64,000 bases of DNA from Pseudomonas fontis (GCF_028656955.1 NZ_JAMDGY010000017.1:52280-116279), one strand, 5' to 3'. Counted from the first letter of the stretch, positions 1 through 9,713 are shown. Notes: generated by a model not told the origin, from the letters alone. Numbers and translations are program-made.

Positions 1-628
1 CGGTGCCGGCACCGTCCTGCCACCACACCTGGAGATTCAGCCCGGCCAGTTGCTCCAGCCACTGCGCATTGATTGCTGGGGCCAGTTTGCCGGCGCTGAA
101 GGCACTCAGGTGCAAGGGTGCATCAAGCTGGCGATTGAACGCCTGCAACTGGCGCAACAGGATTTCGCGGCGGTCCGCTGCCTGAAAATGCAGGTCATCC
201 AGCTCCAGTGGCAGGTACCAGCCGGCCACCGGTAATTGCCAGTCCTTGCGCAGCAGCCGTTGCTGGGCAATCGAGCGCCCCAACTGGGCCTGCCAGTAGC
301 TGGCCAGCCCTGCGGTGTCCATTTCGCTGATGCGCTGGTAATAAGCGCTGTCCATGTGCAGGCCCAGCACCAGTTGCAAACCCTGCGCATGGGCCTGCTT
401 CAGGCTTTTCGCCAGCCAGCCCTGGGGCCCGCCGAAGGTGTCGTCACGGTAGGCGGTCCATTGCACGATCAGGGTCTTGCCGCCCTGGTCGACGCTGGCC
501 TTCCAGATTTGTCGCCATTGCGCGTCGCTCAGCCGGGCATCGCGGTTGAGCGGTTGATAGAACAGCTGCTGGTCGGCGACTGCGGGCAGGCACAGGGCGA
601 ACAGCAACAGGGCCAGTAATCTGCGCAT
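1..628 (-). CDS. DUF4434-like secreted protein, N-terminal part (runs off the left edge)
   Basis: The reading frame on the minus strand starts at ATG 628-626, sharing one base with the stop codon of the upstream nfrA-like gene, and stays open to the window edge (209 codons visible). Residues 1-18 form a Sec signal peptide ending LPAVA. The mature part has an alternating pattern typical of a TIM-barrel glycoside-hydrolase-like fold: a strand-like segment KTLIVQWTAY, then LQLVLGLHMD, then VAGWYLPLELDD. This is the pattern of DUF4434 proteins. Because it is the last gene of a four-gene exopolysaccharide operon, a periplasmic glycan-trimming role is inferred. The C-terminal part is not visible, so the family call is moderate. 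Confidence 0.72.
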   Translation of the reverse strand, partial: MRRLLALLLFALCLPAVADQQLFYQPLNRDARLSDAQWRQIWKASVDQGGKTLIVQWTAYRDDTFGGPQGWLAKSLKQAHAQGLQLVLGLHMDSAYYQRISEMDTAGLASYWQAQLGRSIAQQRLLRKDWQLPVAGWYLPLELDDLHFQAADRREILLRQLQAFNRQLDAPLHLSAFSAGKLAPAINAQWLEQLAGLNLQVWWQDGAGT

Positions 629-3600
629 CAGAAGGTCAACTCCACACCCAGAAGCACGCCATTGGCGCTTTCATAGAGATTGCCGCCCAGCGACTGCTGG
701 TACTCGGTACGTACTTTCAGTGAGCCGCGATAGGCGTTGTAGCGGTCAGCGTCGAACCACCATTGCCAGCGCAGGCCGACACCGGTGCGCAGGTCCTGGC
801 GCCAGTCGTTGCTCGGGTCCTGGCTGGAGAACTCGAGGAAGCCGTACGGCATCACGGTTTGCGGCGAATCGGTATTGAGCTTCCAGGTATGCCCCTGCTG
901 GAAGCGTGACAGCCACTGGTGATCGCCGGCGCGGGTCCACCAGGCGGCGTCCAGGTAAAGGAAGCGCTCGTCCCATTGGTCTTCATCGACGCGCCAGTCG
1001 TTGCGGTAAGCACCCTGGTCGAGGAACGAGGCGGTGGCGCGCAGGAGAAAGTCGTTGCTGCTTTCGGCATTGCCGCGCAAGTCGCCCCAGTTGCCGCCGA
1101 CCTTGCTCGGGCTGAGCAGTTGCCCAAGGCTCAGGCCGTCATATTTGTCGTCGTAGATCTGCCGCTGGTGATACAGCTCGGCGTACAGGTTCAGGTTGGC
1201 CTGGCCCAGTGGTTTCCAGCGCAGGCCGACACCAGTGCCCATGCTCTGGGCATAGTCGCTGCGGCCGATGCCGCCAAACAGCACGCGGCCATATACCGAC
1301 AGGGTGCTGCCGTTGCGGCTGGGCTCCTCGCCCAGGGCATGGTCCCACATGGCCAGTTGCACGTTCTGCGACTGGGCGCGGCGGTTTACACCGCTGCCTT
1401 CGTTGCGGAAGTTGTCGTTGGTCGAGATACCGGCCGGCGACCAGGTGCTGGCCAGGGTGACGGTGTCGCGGCGCGACAAGGCTTCATGGGCCCGACGCTG
1501 ACGGTATTTGCGCGCTTCGAGGCTGGCGTATTCGTCGTCGCCATCGACCAGGTCCTGCTCCACGTCGATTACCCGGCGCAGCTCCTTGCGCGCCGCCGCG
1601 CTGTCTTGCACTTCGTCATAGCGCCAGGCCAGGGTTTCGCCGATGCGGTAATCCTCGGGGAAGTCGCGGGTGGCCTGTTGCAGGTAGGGGATCGACTGGC
1701 TTCGCTGTGCTTCGTCCCTGGAACCCGCCAGGCGCATGCCGTAGTCGGCGCGGTAGCGCGGCTGTTTGGGTGCCAGGCGCACGGCTTCAGCCAGCCAGCT
1801 CAGGCTCAGGGCTTCGTCGCCATTCTGCTGGGCCGTCACCGATGCGGCGTAATAGTGGTCGGCGCGTGGCTGGTGTTGCAGTGCCTGGCGCTGACGCTCC
1901 AATGCCAGGGTCAGGTCGCCCTGGCGTTGGGCGATTGCGGCGCCCAATGCCCATTCATCCGCCCCGGCATGGGGGGCTTTGCGCCAGTAGGCTTCGGCGG
2001 CCGTCGGGTCATTGGCATTCAGCGCGCTGCGGGCGGCGGTGAGGCGGGCGTTGGCGGACCATTCAGCGTCACCCAGGCTGTTCCAGATGCGCAGCGCGCC
2101 TGACGAGTCGCCAGCAGCTTCCAGTGCGTAGGCCAGCGGCAGGCGGCTGCCGCGATCACCCATACGCTCGGCGGCCTGGTAATACACCACGGCTGCACCG
2201 GGGCGCTCGGGCATGGCGCAGCGGCCCAATGCACGCAACTGGCCGATCTCGGTCGGGCTGGCTGGAGTTGCCGCGCGAACGCTGTCGCACTGGCCGTTTT
2301 CTGCCAGGCGTGCCAGCAGCAGGGCGCGGTTGGCAGGGTCGACACGCGCCACCAGCGAGCTCATGCGGCGTACATCCAGTGGTGCATCGGCCGGGGCATA
2401 CAACCCCGCAAGGCGTTGCAGCAGCGGGGCGGGTAGGCGACCTTGATGACGGTCATAGGCCTGCTCAAGCAACTGGCGGGCGTGTTGCTGCTGACCTGCC
2501 TTGAGCTGCAGATAAGTAGCCTGGTCCAGCGCGGCTAGGCTGCCGTTCTGCCGGTACAGGCGCTCCCAGACTTCGCTGGCCTGGCCCTGACGCCCGGCTT
2601 TTTGCAGCAATTCGGCACGACGCTGGAGAATCGCCGGCGTCTGCGGCTGACGATCCAGCCAGGCCATGACTTCAGCGGTACGGCCCTCGGCTTGCCAGGT
2701 GTCCAGCAATTGCGCCTGGCGCTGGCTGTCCCAGGGTTCTGGCAGGCGCTGGCTTTGCAGCAGGTCGGTGGCTTGCAGGCGCTGGGCGAGCACCAGCCAG
2801 GTTTTCGGGTCGTCTTCGGCGCGGCACTGGTGCAGTTGTTCCAGCGCTGCCTGCGGATCATGGCGCGACAGCCACTCGGTGGTTTCCAGGCAGGGGCGGT
2901 TCAGCTCGCCACTGAGCCGGCGGACCATGCTGCTGTCATCGCTTTGCCGTGCCAGTTCCCACAGTTGCTGGCGGGTTTGTGGTTGTTTCAGATCGTCCTC
3001 GGGCAACGCCTGCAGCCAACGTCGCGCCTGCTGCACATGGCCCACGGCAATCGCCCGGTCGGCCATGGCCAGGCGGGCGTTGCGCGCGGCCTCGGCGGAC
3101 GGTGGATTTTTCAACAGGCCTTGCAAGCCCGCTTCGTCCAGGCGCTGCACGTAGGCATTGGCCAGGCGCTGCCAGCCTTCGGCGGGCAGTTGGCCTTTGG
3201 CTGCCAGGGGCGCCAGTTGTTCGATGGTTTCGTTCCAGTTGCGCAGTTGCTCGGCCCAGTTCGCCCGTGCCAGGCGCAACACGCTGTCGTCGCCGTGCGG
3301 GTGAAGCTGGTTGAGCCAGTCCAACGCGCGCGCGGCGCCGCCGAACTTGGCCAGGCTCAGGCTGTACGCCTGCCACAGGCGCACGCGCTGGTTGAGGTCG
3401 CTGTTCGCCATCCAGTTCTCGACCTGGGTGCTGGAGGGTGGGTCCTGCTCGATCCAGGTCAGGCGCAGTTGCAGCAGCGCGTCGTTCTGTTCATTGCCCT
3501 GTTGCGGGCCGGCCAGTTGTTCGGCGTCCTTGTACTTGCGCTGATGCGCCAGGGCCTGCACCAGCAGGGCGCGGGCCTCGTCGTTGTTCGGCACCCGTTC

Positions 3601-3780
3601 GAGCAGGTGACGGGTCAGGCGTTCGACTTCCTTCCAGTTGTTGTTTTTGGCTTCGCGGTAGCTGCGGTCCATGTGCGGGTAGCTGCGAAAGCGCTCGAAA
3701 TCGGTCAGCGGCGCAGCCAAGCCATGGCAGGCATACAGCGCCAACAACAGGCCGGTGGCCAGGGGCGCGCGTAGTTTCAT
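628..3780 (-). CDS. nfrA: NfrA-like outer-membrane exopolysaccharide export protein (TPR plus C-terminal barrel)
   Basis: 1050 aa protein with a signal peptide (MKLRAPLATGLLLALYACHG), a long helical TPR-like superhelix over roughly residues 30-780, and a C-terminal region (about 800-1050) of amphipathic strands ending in aromatic Phe, as in outer-membrane beta-barrels. This is the layout of E. coli NfrA (phage N4 adsorption protein A), known to act with NfrB in export of a ManNAc-containing glycan that serves as N4 receptor. The start codon overlaps the nfrB stop by 4 bp, so the two are probably translationally coupled. Size and architecture fit the family (about 990 aa in E. coli). Confidence 0.85.
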   Translation of the reverse strand: MKLRAPLATGLLLALYACHGLAAPLTDFERFRSYPHMDRSYREAKNNNWKEVERLTRHLLERVPNNDEARALLVQALAHQRKYKDAEQLAGPQQGNEQNDALLQLRLTWIEQDPPSSTQVENWMANSDLNQRVRLWQAYSLSLAKFGGAARALDWLNQLHPHGDDSVLRLARANWAEQLRNWNETIEQLAPLAAKGQLPAEGWQRLANAYVQRLDEAGLQGLLKNPPSAEAARNARLAMADRAIAVGHVQQARRWLQALPEDDLKQPQTRQQLWELARQSDDSSMVRRLSGELNRPCLETTEWLSRHDPQAALEQLHQCRAEDDPKTWLVLAQRLQATDLLQSQRLPEPWDSQRQAQLLDTWQAEGRTAEVMAWLDRQPQTPAILQRRAELLQKAGRQGQASEVWERLYRQNGSLAALDQATYLQLKAGQQQHARQLLEQAYDRHQGRLPAPLLQRLAGLYAPADAPLDVRRMSSLVARVDPANRALLLARLAENGQCDSVRAATPASPTEIGQLRALGRCAMPERPGAAVVYYQAAERMGDRGSRLPLAYALEAAGDSSGALRIWNSLGDAEWSANARLTAARSALNANDPTAAEAYWRKAPHAGADEWALGAAIAQRQGDLTLALERQRQALQHQPRADHYYAASVTAQQNGDEALSLSWLAEAVRLAPKQPRYRADYGMRLAGSRDEAQRSQSIPYLQQATRDFPEDYRIGETLAWRYDEVQDSAAARKELRRVIDVEQDLVDGDDEYASLEARKYRQRRAHEALSRRDTVTLASTWSPAGISTNDNFRNEGSGVNRRAQSQNVQLAMWDHALGEEPSRNGSTLSVYGRVLFGGIGRSDYAQSMGTGVGLRWKPLGQANLNLYAELYHQRQIYDDKYDGLSLGQLLSPSKVGGNWGDLRGNAESSNDFLLRATASFLDQGAYRNDWRVDEDQWDERFLYLDAAWWTRAGDHQWLSRFQQGHTWKLNTDSPQTVMPYGFLEFSSQDPSNDWRQDLRTGVGLRWQWWFDADRYNAYRGSLKVRTEYQQSLGGNLYESANGVLLGVELTF

Positions 3781-5951
3781 GCCACCTCCCGGACGATCTC
3801 GAAGGCCGCCTGTTGCTCGGCGTGTTGGTCGGCGAGGGCACCTTGCAGCACCTCTTCGGTAATGATGCCGCGGGCGATCAGGTGTTCGCCCAGCGACATG
3901 CTGTCGGCGTCGAAATCGATCAGCGCCTGGTTGAACAGGGTGGTCGGGACCATGCCGCGTGCCTGCAACAGGTTGCCGAGCAACACCTGGTGGTGGCTGA
4001 CCCGCTCAATCAACCCTTCATCGTCCTGATGCGCGGCAAGCACCTGCAACATCTGCCGGGTGTCCTCCTTTTGCCAGGGGCTGGGGTAGTGGTAACGCAG
4101 GCCAAGGGTCACCCGGCCCTGAGGGGCGAGGCGGCTGCGTACCGGGCGCTTGAGCTGGCGGCTGATGACCCCCAGGGAAACTTGGCTGACCGGGCCTTCA
4201 CTGGCCAGCACCAGGGTGTCGCCGTCTTCGGCCACCGGCAGCACGCCATAGTGCACGGCCAGGCGGCGGGGGATTTGGCTGACCAGTTGCGGGTCGAGCT
4301 TGAACGGGTTCAGTGGCGCCCACTCCAGGTCCAGTTGTTCGGCCAGGGCCTCGACCAGCTGTTCGCTGTTGATCAGGCCACGCAGCAGCAGTTCGCGGCC
4401 CAGGCGCCGACGCACCGGGGCGGTAATGGCGCTTTGCAGTTGTTCGTCGGAAATCAGGCCCTTGGCGACCAGGCGCTGGCCGAGCGGCGAGCGCGCTGGG
4501 GTGGTGAGGGCAGGGAACTCGTGGGTGGTCTTGTCCCAGGCCACGCGGCGCGAGTCGCCCATCTCCATCACCTGGCGCAGCGCACGCAGGTTGGCGAAGA
4601 AGTTGACGAAGTTGCTCCACATCATCCGTGGCGCCGACAGCAGGCCCTCGAAAATGCCGTAGTAGCGGGTGACGAAGAAGCCGCGCTGGAACAACCGATT
4701 GAGCAGCAGGAAGCCATTGAGCCAGAGCAGGGTGCTGAGCAGCACGCTGTCGGAGAGGATCGACTGGAAGCGCCAGGCCTCGGGCGCCAGCTGGGTCACC
4801 AGCCACATGGCGATCAGCACCAGGAACAGCAGGTTGACCAGGAAACTCAGCAGGTAGGCGAACAACCCGCGCCGGTCGCGCCAGAGGAAGTAGTTGAGCG
4901 CCCCGGTGCGGCTCCAGCCCAGGTTGGTGGTGCCCTGGAAGACGATGCCGACGATCCAGCGGGATTTTTGCCGGATGGCGTGCTGCCAGTCGCGGGGGAA
5001 GTGCTCGCGCACGCAGATCACCTGGGCAAACTCGCGGCTCATGCCAAGCCGCCAGTCGCGTTTGAGTGCCAGGTTCGGGTCGCTGATGGAGTAGCGGGCG
5101 AAGATGCACTTCATGCCTTTCTGTTTCAGGCGAAAACCGATGTCGTAGTCTTCGGTGAGGCTCTGCACGTCAAAGGCAATGCCATCGCCGTCTTCAAGCA
5201 GGGCGCTGATCGCCCGGCGGCTGAAGCAGGTGCCGACCCCGGCACTGGGCACCTGGCCGGTCAGGGCCTCGCGCACGATGACGTCCTTGCCATGGTTTTC
5301 GGCGAACTCATCGACATAGTGCCCGGCGGTAAAACCCTTCCACTCCGGGGCGAACGGGTACACCGGGATCTGGATCATGTCCTTGTTCGGCAATAGATAG
5401 TTGTACAGCCGCAACTCCATGGGCGAGATGACGTCTTCGGCGTCATGCAGGATGAACCCGGCGAACTCGATCTTGGCATCGGCCTGGAAGCGCAGCAGCG
5501 CGTCGATGATGTTGTTCAGGCAGTCGGCCTTGCTGGTGGGGCCGGGGCGGGCGCAGACCACCTTGTGCACATTGGGGTAATGCAGGCAAACGGCATCGAC
5601 GTCGGCCTGGGTTTGTGGGTCGTTGGGGTAGGTGCCGACGAAGATCTGGTAGTTCTCGTAGTCCAGAGTTGAAGCCGCCAGACGCGCCATTTCGCCGACC
5701 ACGCCAACCTCGTTCCAGGCCGGGACCATGATCGCCAGGGGTTTTTCCGGGACTTCGTACAGGCGCTTCTCGTCGGCTTTTTCGTATTTGTCGTAGATCC
5801 TGAAGCGCCGGATCAGCTTGCGCCCCCAGTACACGATGTCGATGAACAGGTCGTCCAGCCCGAGCAGGAACATCAGGCTGGCCAGGGCAATGGCCAGCAG
5901 CTTGAGGGCGAACAGTACGTAGGTGATGAAATCGACTAAACCCAGGCTCAT
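3777..5951 (-). CDS. nfrB: NfrB-like processive glycosyltransferase with C-terminal MshEN c-di-GMP-binding domain
   Basis: 724 aa inner-membrane synthase. An N-terminal membrane segment (about 8-30) precedes a GT2 catalytic domain: MVPAWNE near residue 74, the aspartate motif HDAED near 168, LTEDYD near 264 and the QxxRW motif (QKSRW) near 326. Membrane helices follow at about 365-430. The C-terminal third carries three copies of the MshEN-type signature LGxxLLxxGxIxxxxL, near residues 489, 515 and 685, as in E. coli NfrB, whose MshEN domain binds c-di-GMP. Inferred role: polymerise an aminosugar polymer from the WecB product UDP-ManNAc and pass it to NfrA, under c-di-GMP control. It overlaps wecB by 4 bp and nfrA by 4 bp. 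Confidence 0.88.
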   Translation of the reverse strand: MSLGLVDFITYVLFALKLLAIALASLMFLLGLDDLFIDIVYWGRKLIRRFRIYDKYEKADEKRLYEVPEKPLAIMVPAWNEVGVVGEMARLAASTLDYENYQIFVGTYPNDPQTQADVDAVCLHYPNVHKVVCARPGPTSKADCLNNIIDALLRFQADAKIEFAGFILHDAEDVISPMELRLYNYLLPNKDMIQIPVYPFAPEWKGFTAGHYVDEFAENHGKDVIVREALTGQVPSAGVGTCFSRRAISALLEDGDGIAFDVQSLTEDYDIGFRLKQKGMKCIFARYSISDPNLALKRDWRLGMSREFAQVICVREHFPRDWQHAIRQKSRWIVGIVFQGTTNLGWSRTGALNYFLWRDRRGLFAYLLSFLVNLLFLVLIAMWLVTQLAPEAWRFQSILSDSVLLSTLLWLNGFLLLNRLFQRGFFVTRYYGIFEGLLSAPRMMWSNFVNFFANLRALRQVMEMGDSRRVAWDKTTHEFPALTTPARSPLGQRLVAKGLISDEQLQSAITAPVRRRLGRELLLRGLINSEQLVEALAEQLDLEWAPLNPFKLDPQLVSQIPRRLAVHYGVLPVAEDGDTLVLASEGPVSQVSLGVISRQLKRPVRSRLAPQGRVTLGLRYHYPSPWQKEDTRQMLQVLAAHQDDEGLIERVSHHQVLLGNLLQARGMVPTTLFNQALIDFDADSMSLGEHLIARGIITEEVLQGALADQHAEQQAAFEIVREVA

Positions 5952-7114
5952 TGCTCAGTCGGCCTGTTGGCGTTTTCCTCGAGCCACAGGCTCAGCCGTT
6001 CAGCGATGCGCTCGCTGGCGTGACCGTCTCCATACGGGGTGAAGACCTTGCTCATGCGTTTATAGGTCTCAGGGTCGTCAAGCAGCCGCCGGGTTTCCTG
6101 GACGATGCGCTCGGTCTGGGTGCCGACCAGCTTCACCGTGCCGCCTTCGAGCACTGACGGGCGCTCGGTGGTATTGCGCAGCACCAGCAGCGGCTTGCCC
6201 AGGGCCGGGGCTTCTTCCTGCACGCCGCCGGAGTCGGTGAGGATCACGTAGGCGCGGTCCATCAGCCAGACGAAGTGCTGGTAGTCCTGCGGTGGCACCA
6301 GGAAGATGTTCGAGGTGTGCGACAGGAATGAGTACACCGCCTTCTGTACCTGCGGGTTGAGGTGCACCGGGTAGACGAACTGCACCTCGGGGTAACGCAA
6401 GGCCAGTTCCGCCAGGGCCAGGCAGATGCGCTCGAAGCCCGGGCCGAAGTTTTCCCGGCGGTGGCCGGTGATCAGGATCATTCGCTGGTCATCGCGCAGC
6501 ACCGCCAGCGGCGAGTCGGCGCCCGGCTTCCAGGCGTTGCTGTTGAGGTGCGCGCGCATCCACAGCAGGGCATCGATCACGGTGTTGCCGGTGACTTCGA
6601 TCTGCTCCAGTTCGACCCCTTCGCGCAGCAGATTGTTGCGGGCTTTTTTCGTGGGCGGGAAGTGCAGGTCGGCGATCACCCCGGTCAGGCGCCGGTTGGC
6701 CTCCTCCGGCCAGGGCGATTTCAGGTTGCCGGTACGCAGGCCCGCTTCGACGTGGCCGATGGGGATCTGCCGGTTGAACGCTGCCAACGCGGCAATGAAA
6801 CTGGTGGTGGTGTCGCCGTGGACCAGGACGATATCGGGTTGCACCCGCGCGTAGGCCTCGTCGATCTGCCCCAACAGCTGTTTGGAGAGGCTGTTGAGCG
6901 TCTGGTTCTGGGTCATCACGTTGAGGTCTTCATCGACGCTCAGGCCAAAGTCGGTCAGGACCTGCTGGAGCATCTCGCGGTGCTGGCCGGTGGAGCAGAT
7001 GTTCAGCTCGATCTGCGGCCATTCACGCAGTACCCGGGCCAGTGGCGCCATCTTGATCGCTTCGGGCCGAGTGCCGAACACCATCATGACTTTGAAAGAC
7101 ATCCGTTCGCTCAT
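5948..7114 (-). CDS. wecB: UDP-N-acetylglucosamine 2-epimerase (non-hydrolysing)
   Basis: 388 aa, the normal length for the family. It interconverts UDP-GlcNAc and UDP-ManNAc in the cytoplasm. Seen motifs are FGTRPEAIKMAPL near the N-terminus, HGDTTT near residue 100, TGHRREN near 215 and DSGGVQEE near 290, which form the UDP-sugar site. It is first in the wecB-nfrB-nfrA-DUF4434 operon and thus likely supplies UDP-ManNAc to the NfrB synthase rather than to enterobacterial common antigen. The start at 7114 gives MSERMSFKV; an internal Met at 7102 is a possible alternative, and neither has a strong ribosome-binding site. Confidence 0.93.
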   Translation of the reverse strand: MSERMSFKVMMVFGTRPEAIKMAPLARVLREWPQIELNICSTGQHREMLQQVLTDFGLSVDEDLNVMTQNQTLNSLSKQLLGQIDEAYARVQPDIVLVHGDTTTSFIAALAAFNRQIPIGHVEAGLRTGNLKSPWPEEANRRLTGVIADLHFPPTKKARNNLLREGVELEQIEVTGNTVIDALLWMRAHLNSNAWKPGADSPLAVLRDDQRMILITGHRRENFGPGFERICLALAELALRYPEVQFVYPVHLNPQVQKAVYSFLSHTSNIFLVPPQDYQHFVWLMDRAYVILTDSGGVQEEAPALGKPLLVLRNTTERPSVLEGGTVKLVGTQTERIVQETRRLLDDPETYKRMSKVFTPYGDGHASERIAERLSLWLEENANRPTEQ

Positions 7115-7370
7115 GATCCCGTCTCTACTAACGCGTTGAGGGAGTACGCCGCATCCATGTTTCAGACGTTAGATACAAGCAGCAGATAGCCCGCTTGTCC
7201 ACTTGCGGGGGACAGTTTTTTGACGCCAATCAACCCCTTATCTGCTGGCGTCGTGGCATCAAAAGTCCGCCAAAACGACTGAAACTCCGTGCGTTTAATT
7301 AAAGCTTGAGTACAATCATCGGATTTTTCCGGGCCGGGCCTCAGCCCGCCAAGCCGGTTGTGGAAACCTC

Positions 7371-9452
7371 ATGTTGATCGGTAGTTATTCTCCTTCCCTG
7401 GTACTGATTTCCTTGTGCGTGGCGATCCTCGCTTCGTATACCGCCCTCGACCTGACCGGCCGGATTGCCACGGCCAAGGGCCGCGCCGTGCATTTCTGGA
7501 TGGCGGGTGGGGCGCTGGCCATGGGCATCGGCATCTGGTCGATGCACTTCATTGGCATGCTCGCGTTTACCCTGCCGATCCAGCTGGGCTACGACCTGCC
7601 GCTGACCGCGCTATCGCTGGTGGTGGCAGTGATGTCCTCGGGCTTTGCCTTGTGGCTGGTCAGCCAGCCGAGCCTGCCGCGGCGCATGCTCGCGCTGGGC
7701 GCGCTGATCATGGGGGCGGGCATCAGTTGCATGCACTACATCGGCATGGCGGCCATGCAGATGCAGCCGGGCATCGACTATGACCCGTTGTTGTTTGGCG
7801 CCTCGCTGTTGATTGCCGTGGGCGCCTCGGTCGCAGCCTTGTGGATTGCCTTCCGCCTGCGCCGGCACACTCCCTATGTACGGCAGATTCGCGGCGCGGC
7901 AGCGATTGTCATGGGTATCGCGATTGTCGGCATGCACTACACCGGCATGGCGGCGGCGAACTTCCCCGATGGCAGTTTCTGCGGCGCACTGGGCTCGGGC
8001 TTGAGCGGCAATGGCCTGGATTACCTGGTGCTGATCACCACGATTGCGGTGCTGGCCGTGGCGCTGCTGACCTCGGTACTGGATGCCCGGCTGGAGTCGC
8101 GCACGGCGGAACTGGCGTTGTCACTGACCCGCGCCAACCAGGAACTGACCCAACTGGCCCTGCACGACACCCTGACCGGGTTGCCGAACCGTACGCTGCT
8201 GGCCGACCGGATCGACCAGGCGATCAGCAAGGTAGCCGAGCAGGGCGGCTATTTTGCGCTGATGTTCATCGATCTGGACGGTTTCAAGCCGGTAAACGAT
8301 GCCTTTGGCCACCATACCGGCGACCAGTTGCTCAAGGAAGTCGCCCTGCGCCTGCGCGGCCACCTGCACAGCCAGGACACCCTGGCGCGGATCGGCGGCG
8401 ACGAGTTCGTCCTGCTGGTGGAGTTGGATGAGCCTGACGATGCCATGGGGGTGGCTGCCAAGCAGGTCAACCTGGTGTCCCGGTCGTTCCGCGTGGCGGA
8501 GCAGAACCTGCAGATTTCCGCGAGCCTGGGGATTGTCGTATACCCGGGCAATGGCAACGATCAGCTGGAGTTGCTGCGCAACGCGGACGCTGCGATGTAC
8601 CACGCCAAGAGCGCCGGCAAAAACGGCTACAGCTTCTTCGATGCCTCGATGAACAGCAACGCGCGGCTGCAATTGCAACTGTTGCAAGACCTGCGCATCG
8701 CCCTGGAGCAGCATCAGTTCCGCCTGTACTACCAGCCAAAATTCGATGCAATCAATTGCCGTCCGATTGGTGCCGAAGCGCTGTTGCGCTGGGAGCACCC
8801 GACAATGGGGCTGCTGTTGCCGGACCGCTTCATCGTGCTGGCCGAGAAGACCGGGCTGATCATCGCGATCGGAGAATGGGTGCTCAATGAAGCCTGCCGG
8901 CAGATGCGCATCTGGATCGACCAGGGTTACAGCGACTGGCGTATCGCGGTGAACCTGTCGGCGTTGCAGTTCTGCCATATCGGCCTGGTCGACAGTGTGG
9001 CTGCCGCGTTGCAACGCCATGGTCTGCCCGCCAACAGCCTGACCCTGGAAATCACTGAAACCACCGCCATGAGCGATGCCGACGCCAGCATGGAAGTGCT
9101 GCAACGCTTGTCGGAGATGGGCGTGGACCTGTCCATCGACGATTTCGGCACTGGCTACTCAAGCCTGATGTACCTCAAGCGCCTGCCGGCCAACGAGCTG
9201 AAGATCGACCGAGGTTTTGTGCGCGACCTGGAACAGGACAGCGACGATGCCGCGATTGTCTCGGCGATTGTCGCGCTGGGCCAGGCACTGGGGCTGCGGA
9301 TTGTCGCCGAAGGGGTGGAAACCAACCTGCAACAGGATTTCCTGACCCGCCTGGGGTGCGATTCGTTGCAGGGCTATCTGCTGGGTCAGCCGCAACCGGC
9401 TGACCGCTTCCTGGTCGAACTCGAGAAAAATCGGGTGGTCGAGGGGACCTGA
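7371..9452 (+). CDS. MHYT-GGDEF-EAL membrane c-di-GMP signalling protein
   Basis: 693 aa. The N-terminal 230 residues contain an integral-membrane MHYT sensor with three HxxGM-type repeats (MHFIGM near 58, MHYIGM near 121, MHYTGM near 187), proposed in the family to bind copper or sense O2, CO or NO. A GGDEF domain follows with an intact GGDEF motif near residue 342, but the inhibitory I-site position reads HSQD instead of RxxD. The EAL domain has EAL near 468, LEITE, DDFG, LKID and AEGVE, so phosphodiesterase activity is expected. The gene is divergent from the nfr operon, whose synthase has a c-di-GMP-binding domain, so local signalling is plausible but inferred. The 256-bp intergenic region shows a possible -10 box TACAAT at 7311 but no convincing -35. 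Confidence 0.93.
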   Translation: MLIGSYSPSLVLISLCVAILASYTALDLTGRIATAKGRAVHFWMAGGALAMGIGIWSMHFIGMLAFTLPIQLGYDLPLTALSLVVAVMSSGFALWLVSQPSLPRRMLALGALIMGAGISCMHYIGMAAMQMQPGIDYDPLLFGASLLIAVGASVAALWIAFRLRRHTPYVRQIRGAAAIVMGIAIVGMHYTGMAAANFPDGSFCGALGSGLSGNGLDYLVLITTIAVLAVALLTSVLDARLESRTAELALSLTRANQELTQLALHDTLTGLPNRTLLADRIDQAISKVAEQGGYFALMFIDLDGFKPVNDAFGHHTGDQLLKEVALRLRGHLHSQDTLARIGGDEFVLLVELDEPDDAMGVAAKQVNLVSRSFRVAEQNLQISASLGIVVYPGNGNDQLELLRNADAAMYHAKSAGKNGYSFFDASMNSNARLQLQLLQDLRIALEQHQFRLYYQPKFDAINCRPIGAEALLRWEHPTMGLLLPDRFIVLAEKTGLIIAIGEWVLNEACRQMRIWIDQGYSDWRIAVNLSALQFCHIGLVDSVAAALQRHGLPANSLTLEITETTAMSDADASMEVLQRLSEMGVDLSIDDFGTGYSSLMYLKRLPANELKIDRGFVRDLEQDSDDAAIVSAIVALGQALGLRIVAEGVETNLQQDFLTRLGCDSLQGYLLGQPQPADRFLVELEKNRVVEGT

Positions 9453-9455
9453 AAC

Positions 9456-9713
9456 TCAGGCCGAGCGCAGGGCGCAGGAGGGCTGGAAGGTTTCGAGTTC
9501 GTCTTCCACGGCCTCGATGATGCGTTCGACATCGGCGGCGGCCATGACCGTGGCGCAGGGGATACCGGCAATGGCCAGCAGGGTTTCGCCGGTGCTGCGG
9601 TCGAACAGCCGCGCGACCATGCTGCGTGGGGCATCCATGCTGGCTTCGAAGCCCAGCGGATGGAAGTGCCAGCGCATCATCTGGCAGGCGTTGGGAAAGG
9701 TGAGTTTGTTCAT
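9456..9713 (-). CDS. DUF1652 family small protein
   Basis: 85 aa. ATG 9713-9711 is chosen because a strong AAGGAGG lies 8 bp upstream and the product MNKLTFPNACQMMRW matches the usual start of this Pseudomonas-restricted family; a longer frame up to 9839 has no such site. The protein shows no signal peptide or membrane segment. Function unknown. It ends 3 bp after the stop of the convergent MHYT-GGDEF-EAL gene. Its 299-bp upstream region, shared with aruH, contains only one noteworthy palindrome. Confidence 0.8.
   Translation of the reverse strand: MNKLTFPNACQMMRWHFHPLGFEASMDAPRSMVARLFDRSTGETLLAIAGIPCATVMAAADVERIIEAVEDELETFQPSCALRSA

Noticed and set aside
7115..7370. A clear sigma-70 promoter or small RNA between wecB and the MHYT gene
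   Set aside because: Only an isolated TACAAT at 7311 without a -35 box, and no stable hairpin with T tract.
8395..8410. Inhibitory I-site before the GGDEF motif
   Set aside because: The RxxD position reads HSQD, so the canonical site is absent.
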